From Sipunculus nudus (lineage: Eukaryota; Annelida; Sipuncula; Golfingiida; Sipunculidae), in assembly GCA_026874595.1 (NCBI GenBank), contig CM049307.1, forward strand, positions 2,937,579 to 3,001,578: DNA of 64,000 nt, given 5' to 3'. Shown here piece after piece: positions 11,342 to 23,014 of the stretch (position 1 is the first letter of the stretch; the number at the start of each line of letters is the position of its first letter). The notes under the pieces are model-generated. The model made no database searches. It was not told the DNA's origin and saw nothing but the letters and a program-made list of their open reading frames with translations. The translations under genes were made by a program, and so were the position numbers.

Positions 11342-11345
<4 letters not shown>
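10695..11345 (+). repeat. PLE terminal repeat (pLTR), right-hand copy
   Basis: Same as 7,784 onward, with a deletion of about 20 bp near 11,129 next to the 10-bp inverted repeat. It stops at GAGTTATA, where the middle copy continues into the leader, and runs directly into (TA)n. Confidence 0.88.
11270..11317 (+). ncRNA. Hammerhead ribozyme motif, type I, in right PLE repeat
   Basis: Same base sequence as 8,380-8,427: CTGATGA at 11,276-11,282 and the GAA core at 11,299-11,301. It lies downstream of the copy C stop codon, so with the middle copy it would release one monomer RNA from a tandem transcript. Confidence 0.84.

Positions 11346-11391
<46 letters not shown>
11342..11391. repeat. (TA)n microsatellite
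   Basis: About 50 bp of alternating TA, directly at the right PLE boundary. Confidence 0.97.
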
Positions 11392-11397
<6 letters not shown>

Positions 11398-11419
11398 AAG
11401 AGCATATTATTATGATTAC

Positions 11420-12220
11420 ATTATTATTAGTAACAGGGATTCAGGTTTTTATTATCTCCTAGAGGCCAGGACAAGACAAGGGTATTCAGGTTTTATATCT
11501 CCTATAGGCCAGGACAAGACCAGGGTGTTCAGGTTTTTAGCTCAGCTGTAAGTCATCTGAGCTATAGCGATCACTCTTTGTCCGTCGTCCGTCCGGTCAT
11601 CCAGCCGTCTGTCCGTAAACAAGGCACAAATCGTAACCACTGGACCTGGAATCTTCTCACTTTACATCCAGAGAGGTCTATGAAAAGTCTCCTTTGAAAC
11701 CTGGAATTAGGTCTCTGTTACCCATATTCTCAAGCTATGGGGCTGTGAAGTACCCTCAATAATAATGAAAAATTTGGTACAAAAGCTCAAATATCTGAAC
11801 AACTAATGCATTGATCACCATGATTCTTTGCATGGATATTGATCATGGAGTGTTTCATCAGTTTCTGCAAACTGATGGTGCCACCTGTATTTTTTCGATT
11901 TTTTTACTTTTTTTCTCTATTTTTAAGACCTCAAAAGATCCCGTCATATGTTTACAGGGCACAAATCGTAACCGCTGGACCTGGAATCTTCTCACTTTAA
12001 ATCCAGAGAGGTCAATGAAAAGTCTTTTTGGAAACCTGGAATTAGGTCTCTGTTACCCATATTCTTCAAGCTATGGGGCTCCGAAGAACCCCCCAGAATA
12101 ATGAAAAATTTGATGCAAAAGCTCAAATATCTGAACAACTAATGCATTGATCACCATGATTCTTTGCATGAATATTGATCATGGAGTGTTTCATCAGTTT
12201 CTACAGACTGGTGGCGCCAA

Positions 12221-12262
<42 letters not shown>

Positions 12263-12750
12263 TAACGATTTTTTTATCTATTTTTGAGACCTGAAAAGAT
12301 GCCGTCATCTGTTAACAGGGCACAAATCGTACCACTAGACCTGGAATTTTCTCACTTTACATTCAGAGAGGTCCATGAAAAATCTCCTTGGAAACCTGGA
12401 ATTAAGTCTCTATTACCCATATTCTTTCCGCTATGGGGCTCTGAAGTACCCCCCAGAATAATGAAAAATTTTATACAAAAGCTCTATTTGCTGAACAACT
12501 AATTCAACAAGGGATTCAGGTTTTTATACGCCCTAGAGGCCAGGACAAGCCCACGGTATTCCGGTTTTATATCTCCTAGAGGCCAGGACAAAACCAGGGT
12601 GTTCAGGTTTTTTATCTCCTATAGGCCAGGACAAGATGAGGGTGTTCAGGTTTTATCTCCTAGGGGCCAGGAAAAGACCAGGTTGTTCAGGTTTTTATCT
12701 CCTAGGGGCCAGGAAAAGACGAGGGTGTTCAGGTTTTATCTCCGTGAGAC
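11420..12750. repeat. Composite repeat: 335-bp units flanked by a 43-47 bp minisatellite
   Basis: Three units begin at 11,624, 11,959 and 12,320 with GCACAAATCGTA and share the segment ending in a Phe-rich T tract. The second is longer because of a (TA)n insert at 12,222-12,259, and the third is partial. On both sides (11,441-11,545 and 12,513-12,745) lie copies of a 43-47 bp unit, TTCAGGTTTTTATCTCCTAG followed by GGCCAGGACAAGACCAGGGTG. The segment at 11,560-11,610 (GATCACTCTTTGTCCGTCG) resembles a dispersed repeat I associate with bivalve genomes; that is memory, not a search. ORFs here (for example 11,811-12,101) are not genes. Confidence 0.85.
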
Positions 12751-14100
12751 CTGTTATCAAATGATAACTTATGACTTTTTTTCTGCTCATCTTTTGTCTT
12801 CAGATTTTAAAACAACAAATGAAAACGTTCATAACGAAATTATGCCTCAAAATTCCACATAAAGGAATTACAACATCATGCGATTGTCTGAGTTTCCGTC
12901 CCTGTTATTATAAAGATGGGTAGTTTACAAGTCAATCATCTCAGAGCGAGGATGAAAAAAAATATGTATCTACATGATACCAACATTGAGTCCAGAGGAC
13001 TAAACCTCCATCAAAATGCAGTGTCGGTTCCAGGACTTTGCTAAAGAGGGACACAACTGCCATAATGGTATACGTTTTTCGTATTTCCCTCAGCATCTAT
13101 ATAAATGGAAAGTCGAATGTTTCATACTAAAATAATCAGACTCCTGTTCAGTCTCCTGTGTAACTTTAAATAGTGGCATCTGTGAAAGGAAATTTGGCAT
13201 AAATCGGTATTTAAATCTTACATCATTTTAAAATCTTAAATTTGCGAATTAAAAATAAGTTTGACTAAACTCACTATATATCACTCAGCAACATGGTAAA
13301 AATTTAATACATGGCATGTTATGATTTTAAGATCATACAAATACAAATGCTTTAAAAAATAACCAAACTTTGTATTCATAAATATCTTACAGCAATTTCA
13401 ATAGATATGAATCCCCGTAACATCTGAATTGTATAAACTACTTCATTGAAATAACAATGAATATGTTAAAGAAATATTAACACCAACACAATTACAATTA
13501 TAGCTACTAAATGTTAACACATACGACAAATCTGATTTAAACATTTAAATAGTTATAAATTCTTGAAGAAGGGGGTAGTAAAAGTTTAGTTGTTTAGAAT
13601 AAAGAACAGGGCGATCCCATGATAGAGAAACTCAAAACTAAAGTGAAACTGAAGCATTTGTTTAACACCATTTCGAATATGGAGTATATGTATAATAAAT
13701 TCTTAGCTAGGTTTAACCCCACCCAAACCATCACAACTCCAACCTTTCAATGTCCTCCCCGTTTTGATACTTTCCCACCACATTAGAACCTTTAATTTAC
13801 TTGGACCAAAGTCTTCGTAAGAATATAACATCATCAAATTTGTGCAAACCTTGTACGGATCCAGCTAACTGCGAAAAGATCCGGAATTCATCTTCATTCT
13901 ACCAAGTCTGTGGCAGCTGTGCTTTTGACAGAATTGTTCTTTTCGAAATATGTGTAACTGCCAAATTAATAAAAAAAATGGCAATATTTGCAGAACACTT
14001 AAGATTATATTGTATATACAAATAAACTGACCATAACGTGTGCTTAATTCTTGTTTATTTTATCTGGCCATAGGAATGATTAACATAAAATATGTAAGCA
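12751..14100. other. AT-rich DNA, nothing recognised
   Basis: No repeat structure or convincing exon seen. ORFs are short and of simple composition. Confidence 0.5.
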
Positions 14101-14101
14101 T

Positions 14102-14215
14102 ATACTGTGGTTGCCTTTTTGTTCGCGAGGGTTTTAATTTTCGCGATATTCGCGATTGGGATATAATCGCGAATATGAAGCCCTCGGAATAAGCTGCCCT
14201 TTTTATGAAGTTGCG

Positions 14216-14266
<51 letters not shown>

Positions 14267-14595
14267 GATGCATCTGGACAAATGGATAAGTTATCACACC
14301 TCCAAAAAACATGGTTTATTAATCAACAACATAATCTGTGGATGGTACATCGGAACCTTTCATGCAAACACATAATAATAATTGTCAAAACATCGACGAC
14401 GGTAAGGTCATAATACAATTACTATAACGGTTATGAGTGAGGTCTTGTGCGATTTATTTTAATTTTATAATAAATGAAAATATTAATGTACTTAGATTTT
14501 ATACATTCTGGTGAAATCGCAAATATGAAACACTCGAATAACTTCAAAATGAAGAAATCGTGAAATTTCAGCCTCGCGAATATGAAGCCAACCAC

Positions 14596-14600
<5 letters not shown>
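14102..14600. mobile_element. MITE-like element with TTCGCGA-containing inverted ends
   Basis: The left end (ACTGTGGTTGCC...GTTCGCGAGG) and the inverted right end (TTATGTGGTTGGCTTC...ATTCGCGAGG) match imperfectly, and the interior carries repeated TCGCGAATATGAAG motifs. A (TA)n tract (14,220-14,260) has expanded inside it. There is no coding capacity, so a non-autonomous DNA transposon is the simplest reading. Confidence 0.55.
14220..14260. repeat. (TA)n microsatellite
   Basis: About 41 bp of alternating TA inside the MITE-like element. It is the source of Tyr-Ile repeat ORFs on both strands. Confidence 0.97.

Positions 14601-14650
<50 letters not shown>
14597..14650. repeat. (TA)n microsatellite
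   Basis: Alternating TA with one G interruption, between the MITE-like element and the PLE-derived palindrome. Confidence 0.95.
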
Positions 14651-14651
<1 letters not shown>

Positions 14652-14676
14652 ACTCTGAAGAAAAACAACACTGTTA

Positions 14677-14724
14677 ATTCACAACAGTCTGTTTCACGGG
14701 ATGCGACCCGATCATCAGGTGAAT
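14677..14724 (-). ncRNA. Hammerhead ribozyme motif (left arm of palindrome)
   Basis: Minus-strand reading gives ATTCAC, CTGATGA, stem II CGGG/CCCG, GAA, ACA-GAC-TGT, T, GTGAAT. The stem III loop is GAC where the PLE copies have GTC; all core bases match. Confidence 0.8.
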
Positions 14725-14743
14725 GTGGTCAGAATCTAACCAC

Positions 14744-14791
14744 ATTCACCTGATGATCGGGTCGCATCCCGTGAAACAGACTGTTGTGAAT
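14744..14791 (+). ncRNA. Hammerhead ribozyme motif (right arm of palindrome)
   Basis: CTGATGA at 14,750-14,756, stem II 14,757-14,772, GAA 14,773-14,775, stem III 14,776-14,784, cleavage T 14,785, GTGAAT 14,786-14,791. It is the exact complement of the left-arm motif. Confidence 0.8.
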
Positions 14792-14877
14792 TAACAGTGT
14801 TGTTTTTCTTCAGAGTTATACTGCTCTGGCCTAGTCTGTAGGCCATAGAGCACTTTACATCGGAGGGTAACACTACC

Positions 14878-14880
<3 letters not shown>

Positions 14881-14956
<76 letters not shown>
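14881..14956. repeat. (TA)n microsatellite
   Basis: About 76 bp of alternating TA at the right edge of the PLE-derived palindrome. Confidence 0.97.
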
Positions 14957-14960
<4 letters not shown>

Positions 14961-17900
14961 AGTGATCAATATTATGGGAAGGGAGCATTTTCATTTGGAA
15001 AGGTGTGAGGTTAATGCAGCCAATAGTCTGACCGTCCATTCACCAAGTGGCGTTTCCAGTCACTGATATTGCTGGGGTCCTCTTGAAAAAAAAGATTGGG
15101 GTTACTGTGAGGACTGTGGGAAGGGGGTCCGCTTGCATGCGATTAAAAGTATCTCTGGTAACATCCATTGTGACATTTAGATGAAAGGCTGTATGAAGTA
15201 TGCAGGACGGCAAAATAATAAAATATATAAATTGAAAAATTACAAGCGCTAAAGGGGGCAGGTGCCCGCTGTGCCCACTCTAGAACCGCCTATGAAATGG
15301 AAACGTGAGGAATGTGTACTTTTAATAGTATTACCGCATTAGTACAAAATATAGAGATGTAGAAAAGTAGAAAAAGTTTAATTCTGCCTTAAATATTAAT
15401 TAAAAGAGGACCCAGTAACATTTCTGAGATAATTAATCACAATTAATATGTAAAAGTTGAAAAATGTGTACAAATTAAAAAAAAAATCAACCAGGTTAAG
15501 AGAAACATAAGATACACTTGCCATATTAATAAGATAAATAACGGGGAAAACAACATCATAAAACATCCAATATATCATTAAAGTATTGGGCGAAGCTTGA
15601 AGGGGTAAGGCGGCCTATAAGGTACACTTTCCATGTTAATAGAACTGTATATGAGTAATATTTTCTTAGATATCCCCATTTTTACGAAATATAAAATTAA
15701 GAATAAAAAAAATACAAACAAACAAACAAAGCAAAGAGAGATGACTCCCAGACATACGGACGGTACTGATCATCACTATATTCACCGCTCCACTTAGGCG
15801 GGATATGAGTGATGATCATAATACAAACAAAGCGGTAGGGCCTAGATTTCTGTTCATACATGAACTAGGATGATGTGGTGAGTGCATAACAACGTCGTGT
15901 GCAGCTCATCGTCTATGTTTTAATCATGGCCCGGTCTGTTGTGTGTATCTCTATGGAAAATGTGTTTTAAGCCCTCGGTTTTAGATTGTTTCAAATGAAC
16001 TGGGAATAATCGATAAATCGTGGTCATTATAAAGACATTAGGGCGAATCTCTAATTTCTGGGCTTATGCTTTTGCTGCCCAGTACATCGTACGAGTTCAA
16101 CCATTAAGCTTATCTCAAATCTGAATGTGGTTTTAGGATGTCGCGGAAGAGTTGATAAAGTAATGTCGCTTATCACAATTTGATTCATAGCTTGTTGCAG
16201 GTTGGTTGTTCGGATATTGTAGAACTCATTTGTGTAACCGTTTAGTTATAGCTTAGCCGGGGCAGAATAAGTAGATACGGTCATAAAGAACCTCCCTTCA
16301 CAATACATTTCAGTCATAACTAACCTGATAAACAATTTGATACATGTTTATCCTGTGTAGTAAAAGTTTAGTCATTCTGCCAAGGTTTTTTGGTTATTCT
16401 GGAACCAACCTGTGGTATCAATTTGTTATCAGTTTGTTGAAATGACTTTGCGAGTGTCTCTGACTTACACTTTAATATTAGGTCAATTCGAAACATGAAA
16501 AAGCTGCATAATGCACGTTCCTTGATGAGCAGGGTATTCGGCCTCATTCTCTTAATTCTGTGCACCCTAACTTCAGAGACTCGACTGACTTGCAACATGT
16601 ACCTTCTGTACACAGATCCTCCCTTCACAGTGCATTATATGATATCTAACATTTACGGATTTATTTTATTTCGCTGAAAAACGCATTAAACATCAGTTAG
16701 GTCAGTTGTATTTTTTTCTGTGCAGTAGATTTTTATCCTGATGTTAATTTACATTAGAATGATAACTGAACCTATTAACATTCGGAGTGACAAACCAAGC
16801 CGTTTCCTGGTTCCATTTCCCCCAAAGTACTGTCATAGCAACAGAAAACAAAGCCGTGGAATGTTGATAAGAATCGTATTAGAGTGAAATATAGATTTGT
16901 TTGTACCGTAAGATAATTAATGATGGCGTTCGTAGACTGTCTGGAATGAGAACAACATCAAGCATGCAAAAATCTGTCCCTCTGTTCTCTCGACCAACAT
17001 TCTTTAACATTTAAGGTATCCCAGGTATCAAGGTGTATTCATTAAAAGGTAATTTGTGATGACTCGCATATTTGCGGCGGAAAATAGAATATACAGCATC
17101 ATACATTTGGTTGTGCCATGTAAGTAGTGATACTTAAAATATTATTTTATATTCCCAGTGTCTGGGTGTATGTACGTTTTCGGAGATAAGAGTCATTGCT
17201 TTTACATCGTTAAAACAAGAAAGAGCAACAAAACACGTAAATGATGTTCTTCTCACGCAACATGTCTGCAAACAATTTTTATATGAACCATATACTTTAT
17301 CATTGTACTTCCCAAACTAAATTACTATTCCGTTTGTCAAAAAATTACTCCAATTACTAACGCAGAACTGCTGTGATAACCAGATGTTTTTGTAATGGTT
17401 ATTAGTTTACCCTTACTCCAGACAGATCCAATGAGCGTTCCTCGGAGTTAGGCTGCCTCATTAAATCTAAGAGTGAGCAAAACATCATCCAGCCCAGAGT
17501 TTAAATTTGTCTGGCAGAATAAATATAGAAGACCTACCGGACCAGTCTATTAGAATCAATATCTGGCCGATAATACCCAAACGTCATTTGAAACAAATTC
17601 AGAAATTACATGCATAAATTCAGCATCATCTGAAGCGTTTAAGATCTGAAGGAACGACGAGTGCCTATTGATAAAAAAAACTTGAGAGGAGTCACATTGA
17701 ATTACTTCCACTGAAATACTGTCTCATAATTAAGATTATTGCAGAATTGTTTCACAACAAACCAGAAATATTAAACAAACTTTGTGGAGATGATACAGGC
17801 TTGATTCTGGCAATATTGAGATTATTTTGAGCTTTTTTGATAATGCAAAGTTTTCATGTTAATCCGAGTATTAATAAGCCTTGGTGTTGATCCGAATCCT

Positions 17901-18139
17901 AATTTTTCTTTTTGATTATTCTTATAATTGATATTATATTAGAGACTTATAGTCAGGCGTCTATACGTCGATCCCCGTCCATGTATGTGTTTGTGCGTGA
18001 GTATGTTTGTTGACAACTTAATTCGCGCAATCTTTAACGGAATCTCAGGAAATTAAAAGGGAATTTCAGGCCGATACATTAATAGATATGTCTGATATTC
18101 ACCAAACACAGACCTACAAATTGACTTCAGATAAAATTA

Positions 18140-18520
18140 ATTTTAGGTGCCGCCATCTATTTTGCAAAAGAGATAACGCATTCCTGGATTTATAATCATG
18201 TTAACTTTCGTCTGAGATAAATGAATGGATGTATTCTACGAAAACGTGATTGTAGGTGGCGCAATATGCCATGCGTACGAGAACGCCATCCAAGATGGAT
18301 GGACGAGCCAAATTTCAGGACGATACATTGAATCAAATTTCCAACCACAACAAACAAACGGATGGACCCCACGAAAAAACGATTGCAGATGGCGCCACGA
18401 GTCTTGGATATGAGATAAAGGTATTCAGGATCTGTGTTTTTTTGCATAATTCCGTCCCTATACATCTGAGCACTTTAGAGATAGGTGTAACAAGGATATA
18501 GGTGGCGCCACCGATCTTGG
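18140..18520. repeat. Degenerate repeat of about 110-130 bp around GGTGGCGCCA
   Basis: The motif AGGTGGCGCCA or a near variant recurs at about 18,146, 18,254, 18,388 and 18,499, each followed by similar text on ATGAGATAA and 'ATTCAGGA'-type segments. Divergence is high, so this is an old local duplication. ORFs over it are unreliable. Confidence 0.45.
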
Positions 18521-19161
18521 TTAGGCACCAGATCCCATTCCGATAATATGGCCGGAATAGACTGATACGATAATACAATGATGATCATGAAATTCTAATC
18601 TTCCCGACTTTAAGAAAATACTGACACAAATAGCAAATTAAAGTTTCGAAAGCTTCTCAAAACTAGGATTGGCAATAAAAAAGGAAAACAAGGAATGGGG
18701 GGGGGGGGGGGGGGCTGATAACAGCATTTAACTAATTATATAAAGAGCTAAATCCCGTTAAAGTGAGTGAGGATTGATCAAGATGATAGTCGGCCGCGTG
18801 CTGACGACTTCTCTAGTGGAAACATTTTGGTTTAGGTAGCGGGCGCATGGCCTCCGACAGATACACCGCAGAGACAGGCAGGTAATGATGCGAGTATTCA
18901 GAAGAAGGCTTAAAGCGGATCTTTCTGATGAAACTTTAACGGAAACTCCGGGGATGTCCAGGACTTGTTACCGAAGGCTGCCATTGTAACGCCACGAGAT
19001 TCAGTTTATTAATGAGGATATGGAGACCACCTCAGGTAGTGTGACAACCTGAAAATGTCACAGAAAATGAAACATATTTTCAATTATTGTAAAAGTATAT
19101 AAGTTTTCTAAGTTTAATTAAAAAATATAGCGGGAACTTTTTAGGAAAGTTTCTGACGGCT

Positions 19162-19440
19162 TTATACTTGCATCCATTTCCTGCACATTGATTTTTTTTC
19201 ATCACACAGTACACCCGAGTTTACTTTGTAATATGAAGGATTTTTCACCAGGTCCATGGGGCATTTGTTGTTCGGAATCTTAATCCAACAGACATACCTC
19301 AGGGGCGCCCTGCAGTTTAACGTTAGAACTCGTAAATCATACCAATTATTAGGACCTGACACTGGATAGATATCGCAGGTAAATGTAATTACAGAACTTT
19401 TATGGTATCTGGAGTCACATGACAAAGTATATTATGATGG
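19162..19440 (-). CDS. Possible Cys-rich extracellular exon
   Basis: The minus-strand frame of about 87 codons contains seven or more Cys spread through a polar sequence (for example NCRAPLRYVCWIKIPNNKC), as in secreted domains. An acceptor-like CATGTGACTCCAG lies inside the 5' part. The downstream end is a TAA shortly after Met-Gln-Val, where CAA/GTATAA could also be a weak donor. No family recognised. Chance cannot be excluded. Confidence 0.28.
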
Positions 19441-20774
19441 ATATGATAGACGGCATGCATGACAAGAACGCCGTTAGAAATAGGGGTTGTTCAGTAGTGA
19501 AGGAATCAGTGACGAGGAATTCATAAAATATCAAGGAGAGGCACCAAAAGCCGCATATCTCGAATCAAATTAAACTAAATTAACTTTAAAACTGTCTGTC
19601 GCCATGTACACTTCGTAGACTGGCCAAATCGGTATGCATTAATGCCGTTACTTGTCAGCACTTGTTGTCTGTCTTCTAATGGCATATTGTATAACTAATT
19701 CACCATCAGGATTACTATGAGCATGTTAAGGACCGCCTGACTAAAATACGTCTGTCGAAGCGTGCTATTATAAATCGGAATAGTTTTACAATTACGCCAT
19801 TCTAATTGTTCTAGTATGATAGATTAGCCAAGCAAATATGCAAAACACAAGCCGTGTGTAAATATGAAAGATACAGATTCATTCCATTTTAGGTTATAAA
19901 GACCTATATTTAAGGGCCTAATGTCATTTGGCCTTATTATGATAGTATTCCTTAAAGTCATTTAAATGGTATAAATTCTTTAGTGCAAACCTTAAAGATT
20001 GTTCCTTTCTCCTGTAGGGCAGGCAGTTTCATATTAAGCATGGAGTTATCCACCAGGGTATGGAACTACAATGAATAATTTGAACAAATTCAGTTTTCCA
20101 AATCAAATAAGTTCATATTAAAGAAAACTCTTTTTAAGTATATTGAACATACGAAGACGAAAGAAGTCAGGGCAAGATCTCATCCTCTGTAAAGTGGTCC
20201 ATGTGATCTAGAAAATAAAAGTAAACAATAAGAGCAAACTGGAGATACGTTTGGGGTTCCGATTACACGTGTAATCTAGACAGGCGCCCCAGTGAGTGGA
20301 GTCTGCAGCAGTGCCTGAATATAGTTTGTTCGACACCGAGAAATCAATTATTATTACGTGTAGGAACCGATATTATACCGCGGAATAAACTGACAATGAT
20401 ATATGGTGTAGACATGATCATTAATGTATGAGAACGACGGAATTAATATAAATGGATGACTTGACGACTTTGGTCGGTTACTCCGTGCATTTCTCTGATA
20501 TGTTACGATAGATGGCGTTATTATATTAACATTACTTACTCTTGCCAAAGATGGATGAAAGCATTTTTCTGCTGTCGCATGCAGTGCAGTGTCCGGATGG
20601 ATGAGGATATTTAAGATCCATAAAGACTTGACATCTCTCAACTATTCAACAATGCAGATAAGTGGTCACATGGTCATTACGTCTGATTACTGAGCTATTG
20701 TACAGAGATGCGTGGGTTCCTATCTGGTTGTGGATTTTCCCCTGCATTAAAAGAGAGTTTCAAATGACAGACGT

Positions 20775-20880
20775 ATGAGTAACAGTGTTAGCAACTCAAC
20801 CATTTTTTTTCTAACAGCTCTTTTTGGTTTTACAAATGCTGCTGTATTGAATGAACGTATTTTCCAATATTCCCCTGCAG
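20775..20880 (+). CDS. Possible first exon with signal peptide
   Basis: ATG at 20,775 starts a frame with a hydrophobic run (IFFLTALFGFTNAA) followed by polar residues up to SPAG, then CAG before GTTTATT as a possible donor at 20,880. Part of the hydrophobic run is also a pyrimidine tract ending TCTAACAG, so the region could equally be an acceptor followed by a 63-nt exon. Neither is supported by neighbours. Confidence 0.2.
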
Positions 20881-21699
20881 GTTTATTAAACGTCCGTAAA
20901 TATCGCGTGGTATTATGTTTGCCCATTCTATGGCTACTTGTTTTATGTTTAATACAAATATAAGACTGGATATCATCCTGGCGTTTTGTCGCCCGGTAAT
21001 CACATGTTTGTATTTCCCTCATTGCTTACGTGATGCAGGTTTTTGCCATGTCAAGCAGAATGACATCAGAAAAACTTACTGGTCGACATGCAGACGGGCT
21101 TACGGCACGATGATCATATTTAGCTGTTGGAGTAAGTCACTCATATTAATATCACCCTAAATCCTTGCCGTGAGCGTTTGTAGTTGAGCTGTTTCACATG
21201 ATATACTAAACACATTCAAAACATGTTAAGTAGTCAGTAGATCTCGGCTTAACATGGACCGCAATGCGATTGGTCGGGACGATTTTTCAATAAACATAAC
21301 CTTCGTCTTTAGAAATGAAATATCTTACATTAAATAAACTTTCACATTGGATCTAACATAATCCTGCAAACCGAGTTTACATTTTTTTGTAAATTAATTA
21401 TCTGGCATAACTACGGTTTGTCTATTTTAAATCAACAAATAAAAATAAATTATTGCAAACCAAAGGGTCTGACCTAACGTCCCATACTTCACACAGTTGA
21501 TGAGTTTTAAGTCTTTCTAATAAACCAGAAAGTATTTACGAAATTCCTGAGGAATAATAACCCCGGGGGTATAAAGATTATTGATTCTGCAGAAGTCTTG
21601 TAAGCAATGCTAGTGGCTATTAATCCTAGAAACATTCGAAAATAATTCCCATTCCTGTTATGTTCCCTAAGTGAAATATGCATGGCTGCGCGGTAGGTT

Positions 21700-21845
21700 T
21701 AGGAGAGGTTATGATCTGAGCGGCTTCGTTAACTCGGGTCGTGGCAAGACACACTTTAGAGAAAATTAACGAGGATTTCCAAGTGGACCTTTATCCACTT
21801 CAAAGTCCTCCCGACCACATTCGGGAGTGGCTTTCCTCTTTTAAA
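21700..21845 (+). CDS. Possible small coding segment in a GC-richer island
   Basis: A 45-codon open stretch between stops reads as balanced protein-like sequence (EKINEDFQVDLYPLQSPP, then HIREWLSSFKR). Base composition is clearly less AT-rich than its flanks through about 21,970. No start codon, domain or convincing splice sites. It could instead be a conserved non-coding or regulatory block. Confidence 0.2.
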
Positions 21846-23014
21846 CGCGATTTGTCTTGATACGAGCGCCGGCCAGCTCCGCTCCAATCCATCTTAGATG
21901 CTACTCAAAGAGCCGCAGCCTCCTCGGGTCAGGGACTTCAGCAATTACGTTAGCAACCCGGTCACTCGCCTGTGTGATGATAATTTTATGTTATTAGTTG
22001 TGAATGCCATTATCTTTTGCTTTAAAGGCCATAATATGAGCATGAGAGTAAAGCGCTTTTAGAATTTTCCCAAGTAAAATAAGAAACAAGCTATATAATA
22101 CAGACTTGACGCGTTAATTCTATAAAGAAGACCACTTCTAGAACAATAAAAAAGCTATTTAAGGCAATTGTCTCATAGAAGAAGCCTTTATGTATTTCTG
22201 CATTACTGGCTTGCTCTTATTTCATGCTTTAATATATGTTTATATGTGCTTGAGTGTGCGTTTATGTAGCATGTATGACTAACACTTTAGTCCGCATATG
22301 TATTATGTTCGTTTAGGAAACATTACAAGCTAACTACATGTTAGTACAACTCAAGGAAATGTCATGCGTCAAGCGCACGTGAAACATGACGGGACATCCT
22401 GATTGGATGTAGAGCTTCTCGAGGCGACGTTGTCTAGACTTGCTCCCGGTTCACTTCTTCCTTTGCAGAATTTTTAACAATGGTAAAGCGTGCTTTTATG
22501 ACATTAGGTTGCTTTAATGTCATAACAAATAACATTCTCCTCTGTAACTACACTAAGCCTCTGTGATTTTTTCTTTATCATTCGCTCGCTATTTAGTGTT
22601 ATAGCCATAAAGCAGAGGCTTACATGACTTTCATATAATTTGGTTGATCGCAGTTTCTGAAGTCCCATTTGTTGTTTTCCTGTGACAAAATACTGGTCAA
22701 CCTATTCCAAAGGCTTGTTTAGTTTATATTGTTCCAATCTTAATAACCTGTCAATTTTATACACCTGTTACTCATCAGTAAACTGCAACTGAAACCAGTA
22801 TATGTTTCAAGAAATTAGTAATATATTTCTAGGTTCTTCTAAATGCGATGATTATCTGGATTTCATGCAAAAATTTCAGAATTAAATCATGCGTGGGCGG
22901 ACGTTTTAGCCTTCTATGTTCCATCTTTTTTATGATACTGTCTTACACTGATTGATAGTGACTGTTTAAATGATTCAGAAGACTAGGCTATAAGGTCTGT
23001 ATCTAATTCGTAGT

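Larger units (their letters stand above)
3014..11345. mobile_element. Penelope-like retroelement complex, inverted plus tandem copies
   Basis: Four ORF-bearing segments of one Penelope-like element (PLE) are nearly identical. In order: copy A (minus, C-terminus lost), terminal repeat (minus), a C-terminal piece (minus), a fold-back junction near 6,417-6,488, copy B (plus, N-terminus lost), terminal repeat (plus), copy C (plus, full length but with a stop), terminal repeat (plus). Coupling of reverse transcriptase to a C-terminal GIY-YIG endonuclease, partial tandem copies sharing LTR-like repeats, an inverted truncated neighbour and hammerhead motifs in the repeats are all known PLE hallmarks. 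The complex ends on the right in a (TA)n tract. Near-identity of copies argues for recent activity or for homogenisation; an assembly artefact is possible. Confidence 0.93.
14648..14882. mobile_element. PLE-derived palindromic mini-element with two opposed hammerheads
   Basis: 14,739-14,882 matches the PLE terminal repeat from just before the hammerhead through CACTACCTTCTA. 14,648-14,729 is the exact inverse of 14,739-14,820, giving 82-bp arms with a 9-base spacer. Both outer edges pass straight into (TA)n. There is no ORF. It could be a non-autonomous derivative of the PLE or a fold-back fragment left by incomplete insertion. Confidence 0.88.
14957..23014. other. Long stretch without confident genes
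   Basis: Mostly AT-rich non-repetitive DNA. 15,250-15,300 (GGGGGCAGGTGCCCGC) resembles a DNA-transposon end but no partner was found. A poly-G run is at 18,698-18,714. Weak coding candidates and a degenerate repeat are listed separately. Confidence 0.4.

Noticed and set aside
14055-14413. Tyr-Ile repeat ORFs on both strands
   Set aside because: Translations of a (TA)n tract.
18920-18945. CTGATGA followed by GGAAAC, hammerhead-like
   Set aside because: No stem II pairing between the two boxes and no closing stem I.
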